Assembly (NCBI GenBank): GCA_047602465.1
Contig: JASGHF010000001.1
Span: forward strand, 1,178,001 to 1,242,000
Direction: 5' to 3'
From: JADZAI01 sp047602465
Lineage (GTDB): Bacteria; Pseudomonadota; Alphaproteobacteria; Micropepsales; Micropepsaceae
DNA length: 64,000 nucleotides
The stretch's first letter is position 1. Every line of letters begins with the position of its first letter. The translations under genes and the position numbers were made by a program. The notes beneath the pieces are model-generated. The model searched no databases. It was not told the origin of the DNA and worked only from the letters and a program-made list of their open reading frames with translations. Shown here piece by piece: positions 25,923-34,646 of this stretch.

Positions 25923-26849
25923 TCAGCCGCCCAGCATCTTCCGCGCTGTCTCGCTGTCGGCGGCGATCTGGCTTTTCAGCTCATCCAGACCTGAGAATTT
26001 CCGCTCCGGCCGGATGAAATCCACGAACGACACGTCCAGCTGCCGCCCATACAGATCGCCGTCGAAATCGAACAGGAACGCCTCCAGCAGCGTGTCCTGC
26101 TTGTCGAAGGTGGGGCGGCGGCCGAAATTCGCGACGCCGCCGAAGTCGCGGCCCAGCGCCTTCACCTTCACTGCATAGACGCCCAGCGCCGGCTCCAGAT
26201 AGCCGCGCAGCGGGATGTTGGCCGTTGGAAACCCGATCGTGCGCCCGCGCCTGTCGCCGCCGCGCACATGGCCCGACACGGTCCACAAATGCCCCAGCAG
26301 CTTGGCCGCATCGCGCGGACGGCCCTCTTTCAGCGCCGCACGGATATCGGTCGATGAAATCTTGTGCGCGGCATCGGCCATCACGGCCTCGAACACCGAC
26401 GCGCCGAAGCCCAGCTTCTCGCCTTCCGCTTTCAGCAGCGCGGCGTCCCCGCTCCGGCCCTTGCCGAACTGGAAATCGCCGCCGGTGATGACATGGCGAA
26501 GGCCAAGCCCCTTCACCAGCACCTCGCCGATGAACGCGTCCGCCGGCATCGCCGCGAGGCGCGCATTGAACGGCACCGCGAACAGCACATCGACACTCAG
26601 GCTGCACAGCATCTCGGCCTTGGGCCGGAAGGGCGTCAGGCGAAACTTCTCGCCGCCCTTCCTGAAGAATTCCTGCGGATGCGGCTCGAACGCCAGAATC
26701 CCGAACGGCGCGTTCAGGCTGGCCGCCAGCTTCCTGCCCTGCGCGATCAGCGCCCGGTGCCCCAGATGCACGCCGTCGAAATTGCCGATGGCGACGACCG
26801 CGCCTTTCGCGGCCTCGGGCACATGCTCGAAGTGACGGACGACGATCAC
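25923..26849 (-). CDS. ribF: Bifunctional riboflavin kinase/FAD synthetase
   Basis: 308 residues from a GTG start. The N-terminal FAD synthetase (nucleotidyltransferase) domain has AIGNFDGVHLGHRALI near residue 21 and ISSTDIRAALKEGRP. The C-terminal riboflavin kinase domain has GRTIGFPTANIPL and GVANFGRRPTFD. It makes FMN and FAD. It starts 7 bases after maoC and belongs to the conserved HAD-ribF-ileS arrangement. Confidence 0.97.
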   Translation of the reverse strand: MIVVRHFEHVPEAAKGAVVAIGNFDGVHLGHRALIAQGRKLAASLNAPFGILAFEPHPQEFFRKGGEKFRLTPFRPKAEMLCSLSVDVLFAVPFNARLAAMPADAFIGEVLVKGLGLRHVITGGDFQFGKGRSGDAALLKAEGEKLGFGASVFEAVMADAAHKISSTDIRAALKEGRPRDAAKLLGHLWTVSGHVRGGDRRGRTIGFPTANIPLRGYLEPALGVYAVKVKALGRDFGGVANFGRRPTFDKQDTLLEAFLFDFDGDLYGRQLDVSFVDFIRPERKFSGLDELKSQIAADSETARKMLGG

Positions 26850-26856
26850 GCTCGGT

Positions 26857-27273
26857 TCACGCCTTCGGCTTGCCCGGCGCCAGCAGCATCGCCTCGCCCT
26901 CGGCCACCACGGTGTCGCCGACCTTCGCCACGCAGCTCAGCGTCACGCGGCGCCTCTCCTTCGCCGTCACCGTGCAGACCGCCTCGACCGTGTCGCCGAT
27001 CCGCACCGGCGCCTTGAAGGCCAGCGTCTGGCTGACATAGATCGACCCCGCGCCCGGCAGCTTGGTGCCCAGCACGGTGGAGAAGAACCCGGCCGTCAGC
27101 ATGCCGTGCGCGATGCGCGTCTTGAACGGCGTCGTCGCGGCATAGGCCTCGTCGAAATGCACCGGGTTCATGTCGCCGGTCGCCTCGCCGAACAGGGCGA
27201 TATCCTTCTCGCTCACGGTGCGCGTATAGCTCGCGCTCTGCCCGATCTCGATGTCGTCTGCATAGACGGTCAT
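26857..27273 (-). CDS. MaoC-family (R)-hydratase-like protein
   Basis: 138 residues with the hot-dog fold of MaoC/PhaJ hydratases. The catalytic signature is seen as D-x4-H: GDMNPVHFDEAYA, followed by RIAHGMLTAGFFSTVLGTKLPG. It is probably an (R)-specific enoyl-CoA hydratase feeding fatty-acid oxidation or polyhydroxyalkanoate synthesis. It lies 7 bases upstream of ribF, probably in one operon with it. Confidence 0.9.
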   Translation of the reverse strand: MTVYADDIEIGQSASYTRTVSEKDIALFGEATGDMNPVHFDEAYAATTPFKTRIAHGMLTAGFFSTVLGTKLPGAGSIYVSQTLAFKAPVRIGDTVEAVCTVTAKERRRVTLSCVAKVGDTVVAEGEAMLLAPGKPKA

Positions 27274-27329
27274 GCCGCCGCTCCGATGTGCCTGAATGAC
27301 GAAACGGCGCGGACCCTAGCGAAAGGGTC

Positions 27330-28175
27330 TCACCACTTCAAACGCGCCTGATAGGCGGCGGCGAAGAGTTCCTGCTCGGCCAGAGCTGCCGCTACGTTCA
27401 CGTCCGCGTCGGCGAACTGCTCGCCATGGATGCCGGCCGTGACGAACAGCGCATCGACGCCCACCCGGTTTGCGCCCAGGATGTCGGTCCTCAGGCCGTC
27501 GCCGATGGCGAGAATCCGCGACGGCTCCAGCGCCGCGCCCTTGATCCCGGTCAGCCGCTTCAGCGCCGTGTCATAGACCGGCGGATGCGGCTTGCCGAAA
27601 TAGATCACCTCGCCGCCCAGCTTCTCATACGCCGCCGCCAGCGCCCCGGCGCACCAGATCAGCTTCGATCCCCGATGCACCTGGATGTCCGGATTGGCGC
27701 AGATCATCGACAGCTTCGCCTCGCGCGCCGTCGCCAGCGTTTCGGCGTAATCGTCCGGCGTCTCGCGCTCGTCGTCGAAAAGGCCGGTGCAGAGAATGAA
27801 CTCGGCCGAGGTCAGCTGCACCTCGCGGGTCGGCAGGCCTTCCCACACCGTGCGGTCGCGCTCCGGCCCGATATGGTGGAAGGCGCTCGCGCCCCGCCGC
27901 ACCATTTCGGCCCGCGTCGCATCGCCCGAGGTCAGGATGCCGTCATACGCATCGCGCGGCACGCCCAGCTGATCCAGCAGCTTCACCACATCATCGCCCG
28001 GACGCGGCGCGTTGGAGAGCAGCAGCACAGGCCCGCTTGTCGCACGGAACCGGGCCAGCGCGGCGCAGGCTTCGGGGAACGCGGCCTTGCCGTCATGGAT
28101 GACGCCCCAGACATCTGAGAGGACGGCGTCATAGCGCCCGGCGATCTCGCCGAGCGAAGCAATGGCATGGGTCAT
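27330..28175 (-). CDS. TIGR01459-type HAD hydrolase
   Basis: 281 residues from the ATG at 28175 (an upstream TTG is possible). It is a HAD-superfamily phosphatase of the NagD/p-nitrophenylphosphatase class. Motif I is altered (LSDVWGVIHDG, with Asp at both nucleophile and +4-type positions), motif II is LLSNAPRP, motif III Lys lies in GKPHPPVYD and motif IV is ILAIGDGLRTDILGA. This family (TIGR01459) is conserved next to ribF in alphaproteobacteria; the substrate is unknown. Confidence 0.9.
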   Translation of the reverse strand: MTHAIASLGEIAGRYDAVLSDVWGVIHDGKAAFPEACAALARFRATSGPVLLLSNAPRPGDDVVKLLDQLGVPRDAYDGILTSGDATRAEMVRRGASAFHHIGPERDRTVWEGLPTREVQLTSAEFILCTGLFDDERETPDDYAETLATAREAKLSMICANPDIQVHRGSKLIWCAGALAAAYEKLGGEVIYFGKPHPPVYDTALKRLTGIKGAALEPSRILAIGDGLRTDILGANRVGVDALFVTAGIHGEQFADADVNVAAALAEQELFAAAYQARLKW

Positions 28176-28237
28176 GGCTGGCAAGCGGTTCTCATGGCCG
28201 ACGCCCCGCCGTCAAGCGAAGCGTTGGTGACGAAGCG

Positions 28238-28702
28238 TCAGCCGGCGACCGCCCAGACGACGAAGGCGGTCAGCACCACGAAGATGAAGAGGTCGCTGAT
28301 CATGGCGATCGTTTCGTTGCGCGACTTGTCCGGCGCGGGAATGTGGCGGATGCCGGCGACGCCATAGAAGATCGCGCCATACAGCGCCGAAGGCAGGACA
28401 AAGCCCGGAAACCACAGCGAGGCGACGCCCACCACGCCGGCCGCCAGATTCGCGACGCCCAGTTCCGTGATCACATGCAGGACTTCGGGATTCTTCGTCC
28501 CGAATATCTGTTCCGCCGTGAACGAGGGCTGGATCATCTGCCTCAGCCCCGCCGTCAGCAGCCGCAGCCCGACGCCCCAGAAGACGAACCACTTGCCGGC
28601 CAGCGCCATCCAGACCACCGGCCCGTCCGCGCTCAACCCTTCGATGAGGATCGAGCCGAGCGGCCCGGCAAACATGAAAAGTCCGACGATAAAGGGATAC
28701 AT
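28238..28702 (-). CDS. Membrane protein, DUF6790-like
   Basis: 154 residues with four likely membrane segments (about 4-22, 35-55, 78-105, 125-150). The AGKWFVFWGVGLRLLTAGLRQ stretch (in part) and FTAEQIFG resemble DUF6790 proteins, of unknown function; I am only moderately sure of the family. It starts 12 bases after the end of the EAL-domain gene and is probably co-transcribed with it. Confidence 0.65.
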   Translation of the reverse strand: MYPFIVGLFMFAGPLGSILIEGLSADGPVVWMALAGKWFVFWGVGLRLLTAGLRQMIQPSFTAEQIFGTKNPEVLHVITELGVANLAAGVVGVASLWFPGFVLPSALYGAIFYGVAGIRHIPAPDKSRNETIAMISDLFIFVVLTAFVVWAVAG

Positions 28703-28714
28703 GCCCGCCTCCCG

Positions 28715-30071
28715 TCAGCCTGCGGCGCGCCTCTGGCCCCGCTGCTGGAACAGTGCCGTCATGCCCTGCGGCGGGGCCGGCGCGGCCTCGGGCGCAGCCG
28801 GCGCGGCCGCCGTCTCCGGCGCATCCTCGCGCACGGCGCGCGGCTCGCCGAACAGGAAGCCCTGTCCATAGTCGATCTCGAAATCCAGCAGGTCCACGAT
28901 CTGCCGCTCGGTCTCGATCTTCTCGCCGATCAGCGCGACCCCGTTGCGCGCCAGCAGCGGACGCAGAATCCTCGATCGCGATGCCGTCGACCTCGCGCGC
29001 GCCCGGCGCCAGCAGCACGCTGGGCGCGACCTTCACGAAGCGCACGCCCCGGCGGCGCATCGCGACGAGGTCGAAATTCAGCGATGTCACGTGATCCATC
29101 GAGAACGAGAAGCCCAGCTTCGCCAGTTCCGCGAGGCTCGCCTCCTCGCCCGGCCCCATCGCGTCATAGGCGCTCTGCGGCAGCTCGAAGACGATCTGGT
29201 CGATGAGGTCGCGATGCGCCCGCATGAAATCGACGAACTGGGGAAAGAACTGCGCGTCGTTCAGCGAGGCGAGCGAGACATTGCAGAAGACGCCGACATC
29301 GCGCTGGCGGGCGGTGAGGCGGCGGATGAACTGCACCGAACGGAACAGCAGCAGATTGTCGACCGTCGACATCAGCCCCGCCTCTTCGGCGACGGCCAGA
29401 TACTGCGCCGGCATGATGGTGCGCCCGTCGGGGGCGCGCAGACGCGACAGCGCTTCGTAGAATTTCAGCTTGCGCTGCGGCAGGCCGACGATCGGCTGCA
29501 CATGCAGATCGACGCGGTTGTCGATCAGCGCGCGCTGGATGATATCCAGCATTTCCGATTTCGGCGCGGCGGCGACGGTCTGCGCCGCGGCCTGACGCGG
29601 CGCGGCGGCGGCGGGCGCGCGCATCTGCGACAGGCGCTGCTCGACCTTCCGCATCTCGGCCGCGGCTTCGGCCTGCGCCGTCTCCACGCCCTGCACCCGC
29701 TTCACCATGCTCTCGGCGAACTGACGCATCAGCGTCTCGAAGACCTTTACTTCGCTGCCCAGCTGCGCGGCCTGATCCGAGGCGCCGGCCTCCAGCCGCT
29801 GGATCTCGTCCTGGTGCTTCTCCGCCCCCTGCGCCAGCAGATCGGAGAGGATCAGATCGGCGCGCTTCAGCGCCAGCATCTCCCTGCGCAGCGCCGCCCG
29901 GTCGGAGGCGCGCACGAACACGTCCTGCAGGTTCGATCCGACCACGAACACCGCGATGCCGAACACGCCCGCCAGAGCCGGCGTCTCGCCGACGCTCATC
30001 ATCGCCAATGCGGTTCCCGCGCCGGCAGCGGCGCAGGCGATGGTGATCAGGCCATCCTTCAGGTTCGACAT
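28715..30071 (-). pseudogene. TipF-like degenerate EAL protein, frameshifted
   Basis: About 451 residues if one extra base near 28967 is removed. Two N-terminal membrane segments (about 8-25, 32-48), a coiled coil (about 55-165), an Ala-rich linker, then an EAL domain (about 185-430). This order matches TipF, a c-di-GMP receptor for polar flagellum assembly in Caulobacter. EAL residues include FYEALSRL, NVSLASL, FELPQ and EKIET, but the DDFG metal motif reads SMDHVTS, so hydrolysis is unlikely. After GIAIED the frame breaks; the true continuation (LRPLLARNGVALIGEKIETE, YGQGFLFGEP) runs in another frame to 28715. A real lesion or a sequence error. Confidence 0.75.
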
Positions 30072-30202
30072 TCGGTCTCGCGCCAGATCGCCCGGATTTC
30101 AGGCGGTAGGCACAAATTGCCCATGGATGGTTGATGGAGAGTTAACCTTTGTAAACGCGCGCCGCCCGGCTAGCCTTCGCCGCGCCATTCAAAGGACATC
30201 CC

Positions 30203-30685
30203 ATGACCACCGCCCACGACTTCGCCTTCACCTCCATCGAGGGCAAACCGCTGAAGCTCGCCGATTTCGCCGGCAAGCCGATCCTGCTGGTGAACACCGC
30301 CTCGGCCTGCGGCCTCACCCCGCAATATGAGGGCCTCCAGAAACTGTGGGACGCGAAGGGCAAGGACGGCCTCGTCGTGCTGGGCGTCCCCTCCAACGAT
30401 TTCGGCGCGCAGGAGCCGGGCAGCGAGGCCGAGGTCGCCGAATTCTGCCAGGTCCGCTACGGCGTCTCCTTCCCGCTCACCTCCAAGAACCCGGTGATCG
30501 GGGCCGAGGCCCACCCGCTCTACAAATGGATCGGCGCGCAGACGGGCGAGGCCGGCCTGCCCAAGTGGAATTTCCACAAATATCTCATCGGCAAGGACGG
30601 CGCGCTTCTCGGCACCTTCGGCTCCATGACCGCCCCGGACGCGCCGGAACTGACCAGCGCCATCGACAGCGCGCTGAAGAGCTAG
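30203..30685 (+). CDS. Glutathione peroxidase
   Basis: 160 residues, cytoplasmic, no signal. The catalytic Cys lies in NTASACGLTPQY near residue 36; the Gln/Trp partners appear in GVPSNDFGAQEPGS and KWNFHKYLIGKDG. It reduces peroxides with glutathione or thioredoxin; the Cys (not selenocysteine) type is usual in bacteria. It stands alone, with a palindromic repeat after it. Confidence 0.93.
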   Translation: MTTAHDFAFTSIEGKPLKLADFAGKPILLVNTASACGLTPQYEGLQKLWDAKGKDGLVVLGVPSNDFGAQEPGSEAEVAEFCQVRYGVSFPLTSKNPVIGAEAHPLYKWIGAQTGEAGLPKWNFHKYLIGKDGALLGTFGSMTAPDAPELTSAIDSALKS

Positions 30686-30697
30686 CCCAACCCTCGC

Positions 30698-30740
30698 TGT
30701 CATGGTCGGCGAAGGCCGGCCATCCACGCCTTCAAGCTGG
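30698..30740. repeat. Dispersed palindromic element, family B
   Basis: ATGGTCGGC (30702-30710) and GCCGGCCAT (30715-30723) form a stem with one G-T type mismatch, followed by CCACGCCTTCAAG. The same ATGGCCGGC...GCCGGCCATCCACGCCTT layout is found at 43844 after groEL, showing it is dispersed. It lies just after the glutathione peroxidase stop and may end that transcript. Confidence 0.7.
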
Positions 30741-30742
30741 TC

Positions 30743-30775
30743 TTGAAAGTCCTATATTTGATGCTATATTTAGCA
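30743..30775 (+). promoter_or_regulatory. RelBE-type promoter with overlapping operator
   Basis: TTGAAA (30743-30748), a 16-base spacer and TATATT (30765-30770) form a good sigma-70-type promoter. The palindrome TGCTA-TATT-TAGCA (30762-30775) covers the -10 box, as expected for autorepression by an antitoxin-toxin complex. Confidence 0.65.
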
Positions 30776-30798
30776 CTAATATCAGGTCGGAGATTGCA

Positions 30799-31047
30799 AT
30801 GACCAGCCCCGTCCTCGCCGAGACGATGGCGAGCATTTCGGAACTCAAGCGCAACCCGATGGGCACGGTCTCTGCGGGCGATGGCGGCGCCGTGGCGATC
30901 CTCAATCACAACGAACCGGCCTTCTATTGCGTCCCTGCCAAGACCTACGAGGCGATGATGAACCGTCTTGAGGATCAGGAGCTGAATGCCCTTGCCGATG
31001 CCCGCAAAGGCCGCAAGGTCGTGAAGGTCAGGCTGGATGAGCTATGA
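30799..31047 (+). CDS. Antitoxin, Phd/YefM or RelB-like
   Basis: 82 residues from the ATG at 30799. The N-terminus (SISELKRNPMGTVSAGDGGAVAILNHNEPAFYCVP, in part) matches the DNA-binding half of Phd/YefM-type antitoxins (also annotated RelB), and the charged C-terminus (DARKGRKVVKVRLDEL) fits the toxin-wrapping tail. It overlaps the toxin gene by 11 bases and has a promoter with an overlapping palindrome. Neutralises the RelE-like toxin and probably represses the operon. Confidence 0.88.
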   Translation: MTSPVLAETMASISELKRNPMGTVSAGDGGAVAILNHNEPAFYCVPAKTYEAMMNRLEDQELNALADARKGRKVVKVRLDEL

Positions 31048-31321
31048 GCTCGCCTTTCTCGACATCGCCTTGAAGGAATGGCGCGGTCTCGACGCCACGA
31101 CGCGCGCCCAGTTCAAGAAGAAGCTCGAAGAACGCCTCGCCAATCCCAAGGTGCCGTCGGCACAGCTCTCCGGCGCGCGCGACCGCTACAAGATCAAGCT
31201 CCGCAGCGCAGGATATCGCCTCGTCTATGAGGTGCGTGACGCCGAGATTCTCGTTCTGGTGATCGCCGTCGGCCGCCGCGACCGCAGCCAGGTCTATAAG
31301 GCCGCCGACAAACGCGGCTGA
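31037..31321 (+). CDS. RelE/ParE-superfamily toxin
   Basis: 94 residues. Typical RelE layout: N-terminal beta strand (YELAFLDIALKEWRGLD), helix with RAQFKKKLEERLANP, then RDRYKIKLRSAGYRLVYEVRDAEILVLVIAVGRRDRS (in part). The basic residues and the Arg/Tyr pair (RSAGYRLVYEV) are those used by RelE to cleave ribosome-bound mRNA. The gene overlaps the antitoxin by 11 bases. Probably an intact type II toxin. Confidence 0.9.
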   Translation: MSYELAFLDIALKEWRGLDATTRAQFKKKLEERLANPKVPSAQLSGARDRYKIKLRSAGYRLVYEVRDAEILVLVIAVGRRDRSQVYKAADKRG

Positions 31322-31394
31322 CCCTTGCGCCGCCGCGCCTGCCAACGTCAGATGCGCCCCTCAAAAATTCCAAAATCCTGCGGGGAGCAACGCC

Positions 31395-32162
31395 ATGCCC
31401 GAGAACCTGTTCGATCTGACCGGCAAGGTCGCCGTCATCACCGGCTCCACCAAGGGCATCGGGCGGCAGATCGCCTATCGCATGGCCCAGCACGGCGCGA
31501 AGGTCGTCGTCTCCAGCCGCAAGGCCGATGCGGTCGAGGCCGTCACCGCCGAGATCAACGCCGACTTCCCCGGCAGCGCGACGGGCATCCCCTGCAATAT
31601 CGGCTACAAGGAACAGCTCCAGAGCCTAGTCGATGAAACCCGCAAGCGGCTCGGCCAGATCGACGTCCTCGTCTGCAACGCCGCGATCAATCCCTTCGCC
31701 GGTTCGATGCTCGATATCCCCGACGACGCCTTCGACAAGATCATGGCGTCCAACGTCAAATCGAACGCCTGGCTCTGCAACATGGTCATCCCTGAGATGA
31801 AGGCGCGCAAAGGCGGCTCCATCGTCATCGTCTCCTCCATCGGGGGCTTGCGCGGTTCGCCGATCCTCGGCGCCTACTGCCTGTCGAAGGCCGCCGACTT
31901 CCAGCTCGCGCGCAACATCGCGGTCGAGTTCGGGCCGCACAATATCCGCGCCAACGCCATCGCGCCCGGCCTCATCAAGACCGACTTCGCGCGCTATCTG
32001 TGGGAAAGCCCCGACATCCTGAAGGCCTCCACCGCCGGCGCGCCGCTCCGCCGTATCGGCGATCCGGACGAGATCGCCGGCATGGCGGTGTTCCTCGCCT
32101 CGAAGGCCGGCGCCTTCACCACCGGACAGGGCTTCGTCATCGACGGCGGCGCGACGATCTGA
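31395..32162 (+). CDS. SDR-family oxidoreductase
   Basis: 255 residues, classical short-chain dehydrogenase. Cofactor motif TGSTKGIGRQIA near residue 17, NAAINP (NAG-type) near 93, catalytic Ser in VSSIGG and Tyr/Lys in YCLSKAA. The C-terminal FVIDGGATI is the usual end. Overall it resembles DHRS4-like or FabG-like enzymes; the substrate is not evident. A GGGGAG ribosome binding site lies 5-10 bases before the ATG. The stop overlaps the start of the serine hydrolase gene (TGATG). Confidence 0.92.
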   Translation: MPENLFDLTGKVAVITGSTKGIGRQIAYRMAQHGAKVVVSSRKADAVEAVTAEINADFPGSATGIPCNIGYKEQLQSLVDETRKRLGQIDVLVCNAAINPFAGSMLDIPDDAFDKIMASNVKSNAWLCNMVIPEMKARKGGSIVIVSSIGGLRGSPILGAYCLSKAADFQLARNIAVEFGPHNIRANAIAPGLIKTDFARYLWESPDILKASTAGAPLRRIGDPDEIAGMAVFLASKAGAFTTGQGFVIDGGATI

Positions 32163-34069
32163 TGATGGCGCGCGGCATCGCAGCGGCGCTCGCCGCGCTC
32201 TTCACCATCCACCTCGCGGCGGCGCAGGACGAAGCTCCGCCGCCGCCGCTCGATCCCGTCGCCGTCGAAACCTTCATCGACGGCGTCGTTGAAAGCGCCC
32301 GCCGCGACAAGGGCATCGCCGGCGTCACCGTCGCGGTGGTCGGCCGCGACGGCGTGCTGATGGAGAAGGGCTACGGCCTCGCCTCGCTGGAGCCGCGCCA
32401 GGATGTCGATCCGGCGCTCACCCAGTTCCGCATCGCCTCGATCTCCAAGACCTTCACCTATGTCATGGCGATGCAGCTCGCCGCCGAGGGCAAGCTCGAT
32501 CTCCAGGCCCCCGCCGACACTTACCTGCCCGATGCGCTGAAACTCGCCGGCGACGGTTTCGCGCCGCCCCGCGTCATCGACCTGATGCAGCATACGGCGG
32601 GCTTCGAGGACTCGGCCCTCGGCCATCTCTTCATGCGCCAGGACGGCGTGGGGCTTGAGGACTATCTCGTCCGCTACCGCCCCAAGCGGGTCCGCCCGCC
32701 CGGCTCGGCGGCCGTCTATTCCAATTATTCCGTCGGCCTGCTCGGCCTCATCATCGAACGGCTCGACGGCCGCAGCTTCGAGGCCAGCGCCGAGGCGCGC
32801 CTCTTCACGCCGCTCGGCATGACCGGCGTCACCTTCCGCGAACCCTCGATCATCGGCGACATCAAACCCAGCCAGGGCTTCAAGCGCAGCGCCGGCTGGT
32901 ACGCGCCGCAGCCCTTCTTCTATGTCGGGCAGATCGGCCCCGCCGCCGGGGCCAACGCCACCGCGCATGGCATGACGCCCTGGATGCGCATGCTGCTGAA
33001 CGGCGGCGCGCTCGATGGCCGCACCATCCTCGATCCTGCCCGTTTCGCCGAGATGGCGGCGATCAGCTTCCGCGACTCGCCCGTCTCGGGCGGCATCGCG
33101 CATGGCTTCCTCAGCCGCCGCTACGGCGCGCTGACCAGCCTCGAACATGACGGCTCGGGCCTCTATTTCCATTCCAGCATGGTCGCCTGGCCGCAGGCCG
33201 GCCTCGCCATCTTCGTCGCGGTGAACACCGATACCGGCGCGCCGCTCGCGGGCGCGCTCCCCACGCTCTTCATCGAGCATTTCGTCGCCGCCGCCCGCCC
33301 CGCCGCGCCCGAGACGGCCGAGCCCGGCCCTGCCGTCCGCGATTCCATCGCCGGCGCCTATGTGATCGAGCGCCGCAACCACACGACCTTCGAAGGCTTC
33401 CTTCAGCGCGCCATCGACGTCACCCGTATCACGCCGCGCGCCGACGGCACCGTCATGCTCACCACCGGCAGCGGCACGTTTCGCTATGTCTTTGAAGGCC
33501 CCGAGGTGCTGCGCGCGCTCGAAAGCGGCGCGCGGTTGCAGATCCTGAAAAACCCCGACGGCTCGGTCTATGGCTATTCCGGCGCGTCCGGCGTCAATCG
33601 CGGCCGCAAGCTGGGCGCCATCGACACGCCGCTGGCGCTCCAGGCCGCCAGCGCCGCGCTGCTCGTCCTCTCCTTCTGGGTGCTGATCGCGCGCCTCGTG
33701 CGCCTCCGCTTCGGCGCGCTGCGCGGACAGGGCTGGGGCGAGCGCATCGCCTCCGTGGCTCAGGGCCTCGCCGCGCTCGCCTGGCTCGCCGCTGCGGCGC
33801 TGCTCATCATGGCGGTGATGCCGCTCTTCGACACCGATGTGGCGGTCTTCGACTATCCCTCGCCCTTCCTGCGCGAGGCGCAGATGGCGCTGCATGTCGC
33901 GGCGGGCCTCAGCCTCTTCCTCGTGCCGATGCTGTTCCTCGCCTGGACCGGCCCGAAATGGCGCCTCAGGCGCGTCACCTTCACGCTCTACGCCGTTCTG
34001 GCGCTCGCCGTCGTCGGCCTGCTCTGGCGCTGGGGCGCGCTGCTGACGCCGCTCGGCGTGGGCGTCTAG
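32162..34069 (+). CDS. Beta-lactamase-fold serine hydrolase, membrane tail
   Basis: 635 residues from the ATG overlapping the SDR stop. N-terminal signal (about 1-20, cleavage near AAAQD). The class C beta-lactamase/PBP-like domain (about 30-380) has S-x-x-K in IASISKTF, Y-x-N in YSNYS and H-D-G in EHDGSG. A linking domain follows, then three or four membrane helices (about 498-520, 540-565, 590-610, 612-630). Such proteins are usually peptidases or esterases rather than antibiotic resistance enzymes. Active site in the periplasm. The 3' end overlaps the convergent SnoaL gene by 4 bases. Confidence 0.88.
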   Translation: MMARGIAAALAALFTIHLAAAQDEAPPPPLDPVAVETFIDGVVESARRDKGIAGVTVAVVGRDGVLMEKGYGLASLEPRQDVDPALTQFRIASISKTFTYVMAMQLAAEGKLDLQAPADTYLPDALKLAGDGFAPPRVIDLMQHTAGFEDSALGHLFMRQDGVGLEDYLVRYRPKRVRPPGSAAVYSNYSVGLLGLIIERLDGRSFEASAEARLFTPLGMTGVTFREPSIIGDIKPSQGFKRSAGWYAPQPFFYVGQIGPAAGANATAHGMTPWMRMLLNGGALDGRTILDPARFAEMAAISFRDSPVSGGIAHGFLSRRYGALTSLEHDGSGLYFHSSMVAWPQAGLAIFVAVNTDTGAPLAGALPTLFIEHFVAAARPAAPETAEPGPAVRDSIAGAYVIERRNHTTFEGFLQRAIDVTRITPRADGTVMLTTGSGTFRYVFEGPEVLRALESGARLQILKNPDGSVYGYSGASGVNRGRKLGAIDTPLALQAASAALLVLSFWVLIARLVRLRFGALRGQGWGERIASVAQGLAALAWLAAAALLIMAVMPLFDTDVAVFDYPSPFLREAQMALHVAAGLSLFLVPMLFLAWTGPKWRLRRVTFTLYAVLALAVVGLLWRWGALLTPLGVGV

Positions 34070-34458
34070 CGCCCGACCAGCGCGTCGATCAGCGCCTGAT
34101 CGCGGTCATACAGCCAGCATTCGCGCATCAGCCCGCCCTCGATGCGATAGACGAACACGCGCTCGACCTCGACCGCGCCCTCGGGCGTCGTCATGCGCTC
34201 ACGCACGATCTGCGCGGCGCGGTTCTCGCCGGCCATCGTATCGACCACGGCGACCAGCTGCCGCCCCGTCGCCGCGCTGAACGCGCCCATCGCCGTCAGC
34301 GCGGCATCCTTGCCCACATGCGTTCCGCTCAACCGATGCGCGCCGCCATAATGCAGCACGAAATCATCCGCATAGAGCGCGAACAGGCTCTGGAAATCCC
34401 CTGCTGCCCAAGCAGCGGCATAGCGCGCGATCACATCGCGATTGTCTTCGGTGGTCAT
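34066..34458 (-). CDS. SnoaL/NTF2-like protein
   Basis: 130 residues with the cone-shaped alpha+beta NTF2 fold: ARYAAAWAAGDFQSLFALYADDFVLHYGG (in part), a SnoaL-type start, and a later REMTTPEGAVEVERVF-like sheet. This fold is used by polyketide cyclases, isomerases and small-molecule binders; nothing here fixes the function. It is monocistronic, convergent with the serine hydrolase. Confidence 0.8.
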   Translation of the reverse strand: MTTEDNRDVIARYAAAWAAGDFQSLFALYADDFVLHYGGAHRLSGTHVGKDAALTAMGAFSAATGRQLVAVVDTMAGENRAAQIVRERMTTPEGAVEVERVFVYRIEGGLMRECWLYDRDQALIDALVGR

Positions 34459-34509
34459 GGGGACATGCGATCACGCCCTACGCCGAAAAGCGATGACCTC
34501 CGGGGTAAA

Positions 34510-34630
34510 CCCCCTTCCGGCCTTCAGCCACCTTCCCCCGACGGGGGAAGGCGCTCACGTCAAACAGGCCGGTCGTTCAAGACTTGGGCCTTCCCCCATC
34601 GGGGGAAGGTGGGCAACGCCCGGAAGGGGG
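34510..34630. repeat. Nested palindromic element, family C
   Basis: Outer 11-base arms CCCCCTTCCGG (34510-34520) and CCGGAAGGGGG (34620-34630) enclose two near-identical hairpins, CCTTCCCCC..GGGGGAAGG at 34531-34551 and 34589-34609. The whole can fold as a cruciform. Only this copy is seen in the window. It lies between two minus-strand genes and no promoter is visible inside. Confidence 0.8.
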
Positions 34631-34646
34631 CCTTGCAGGACGAAGC

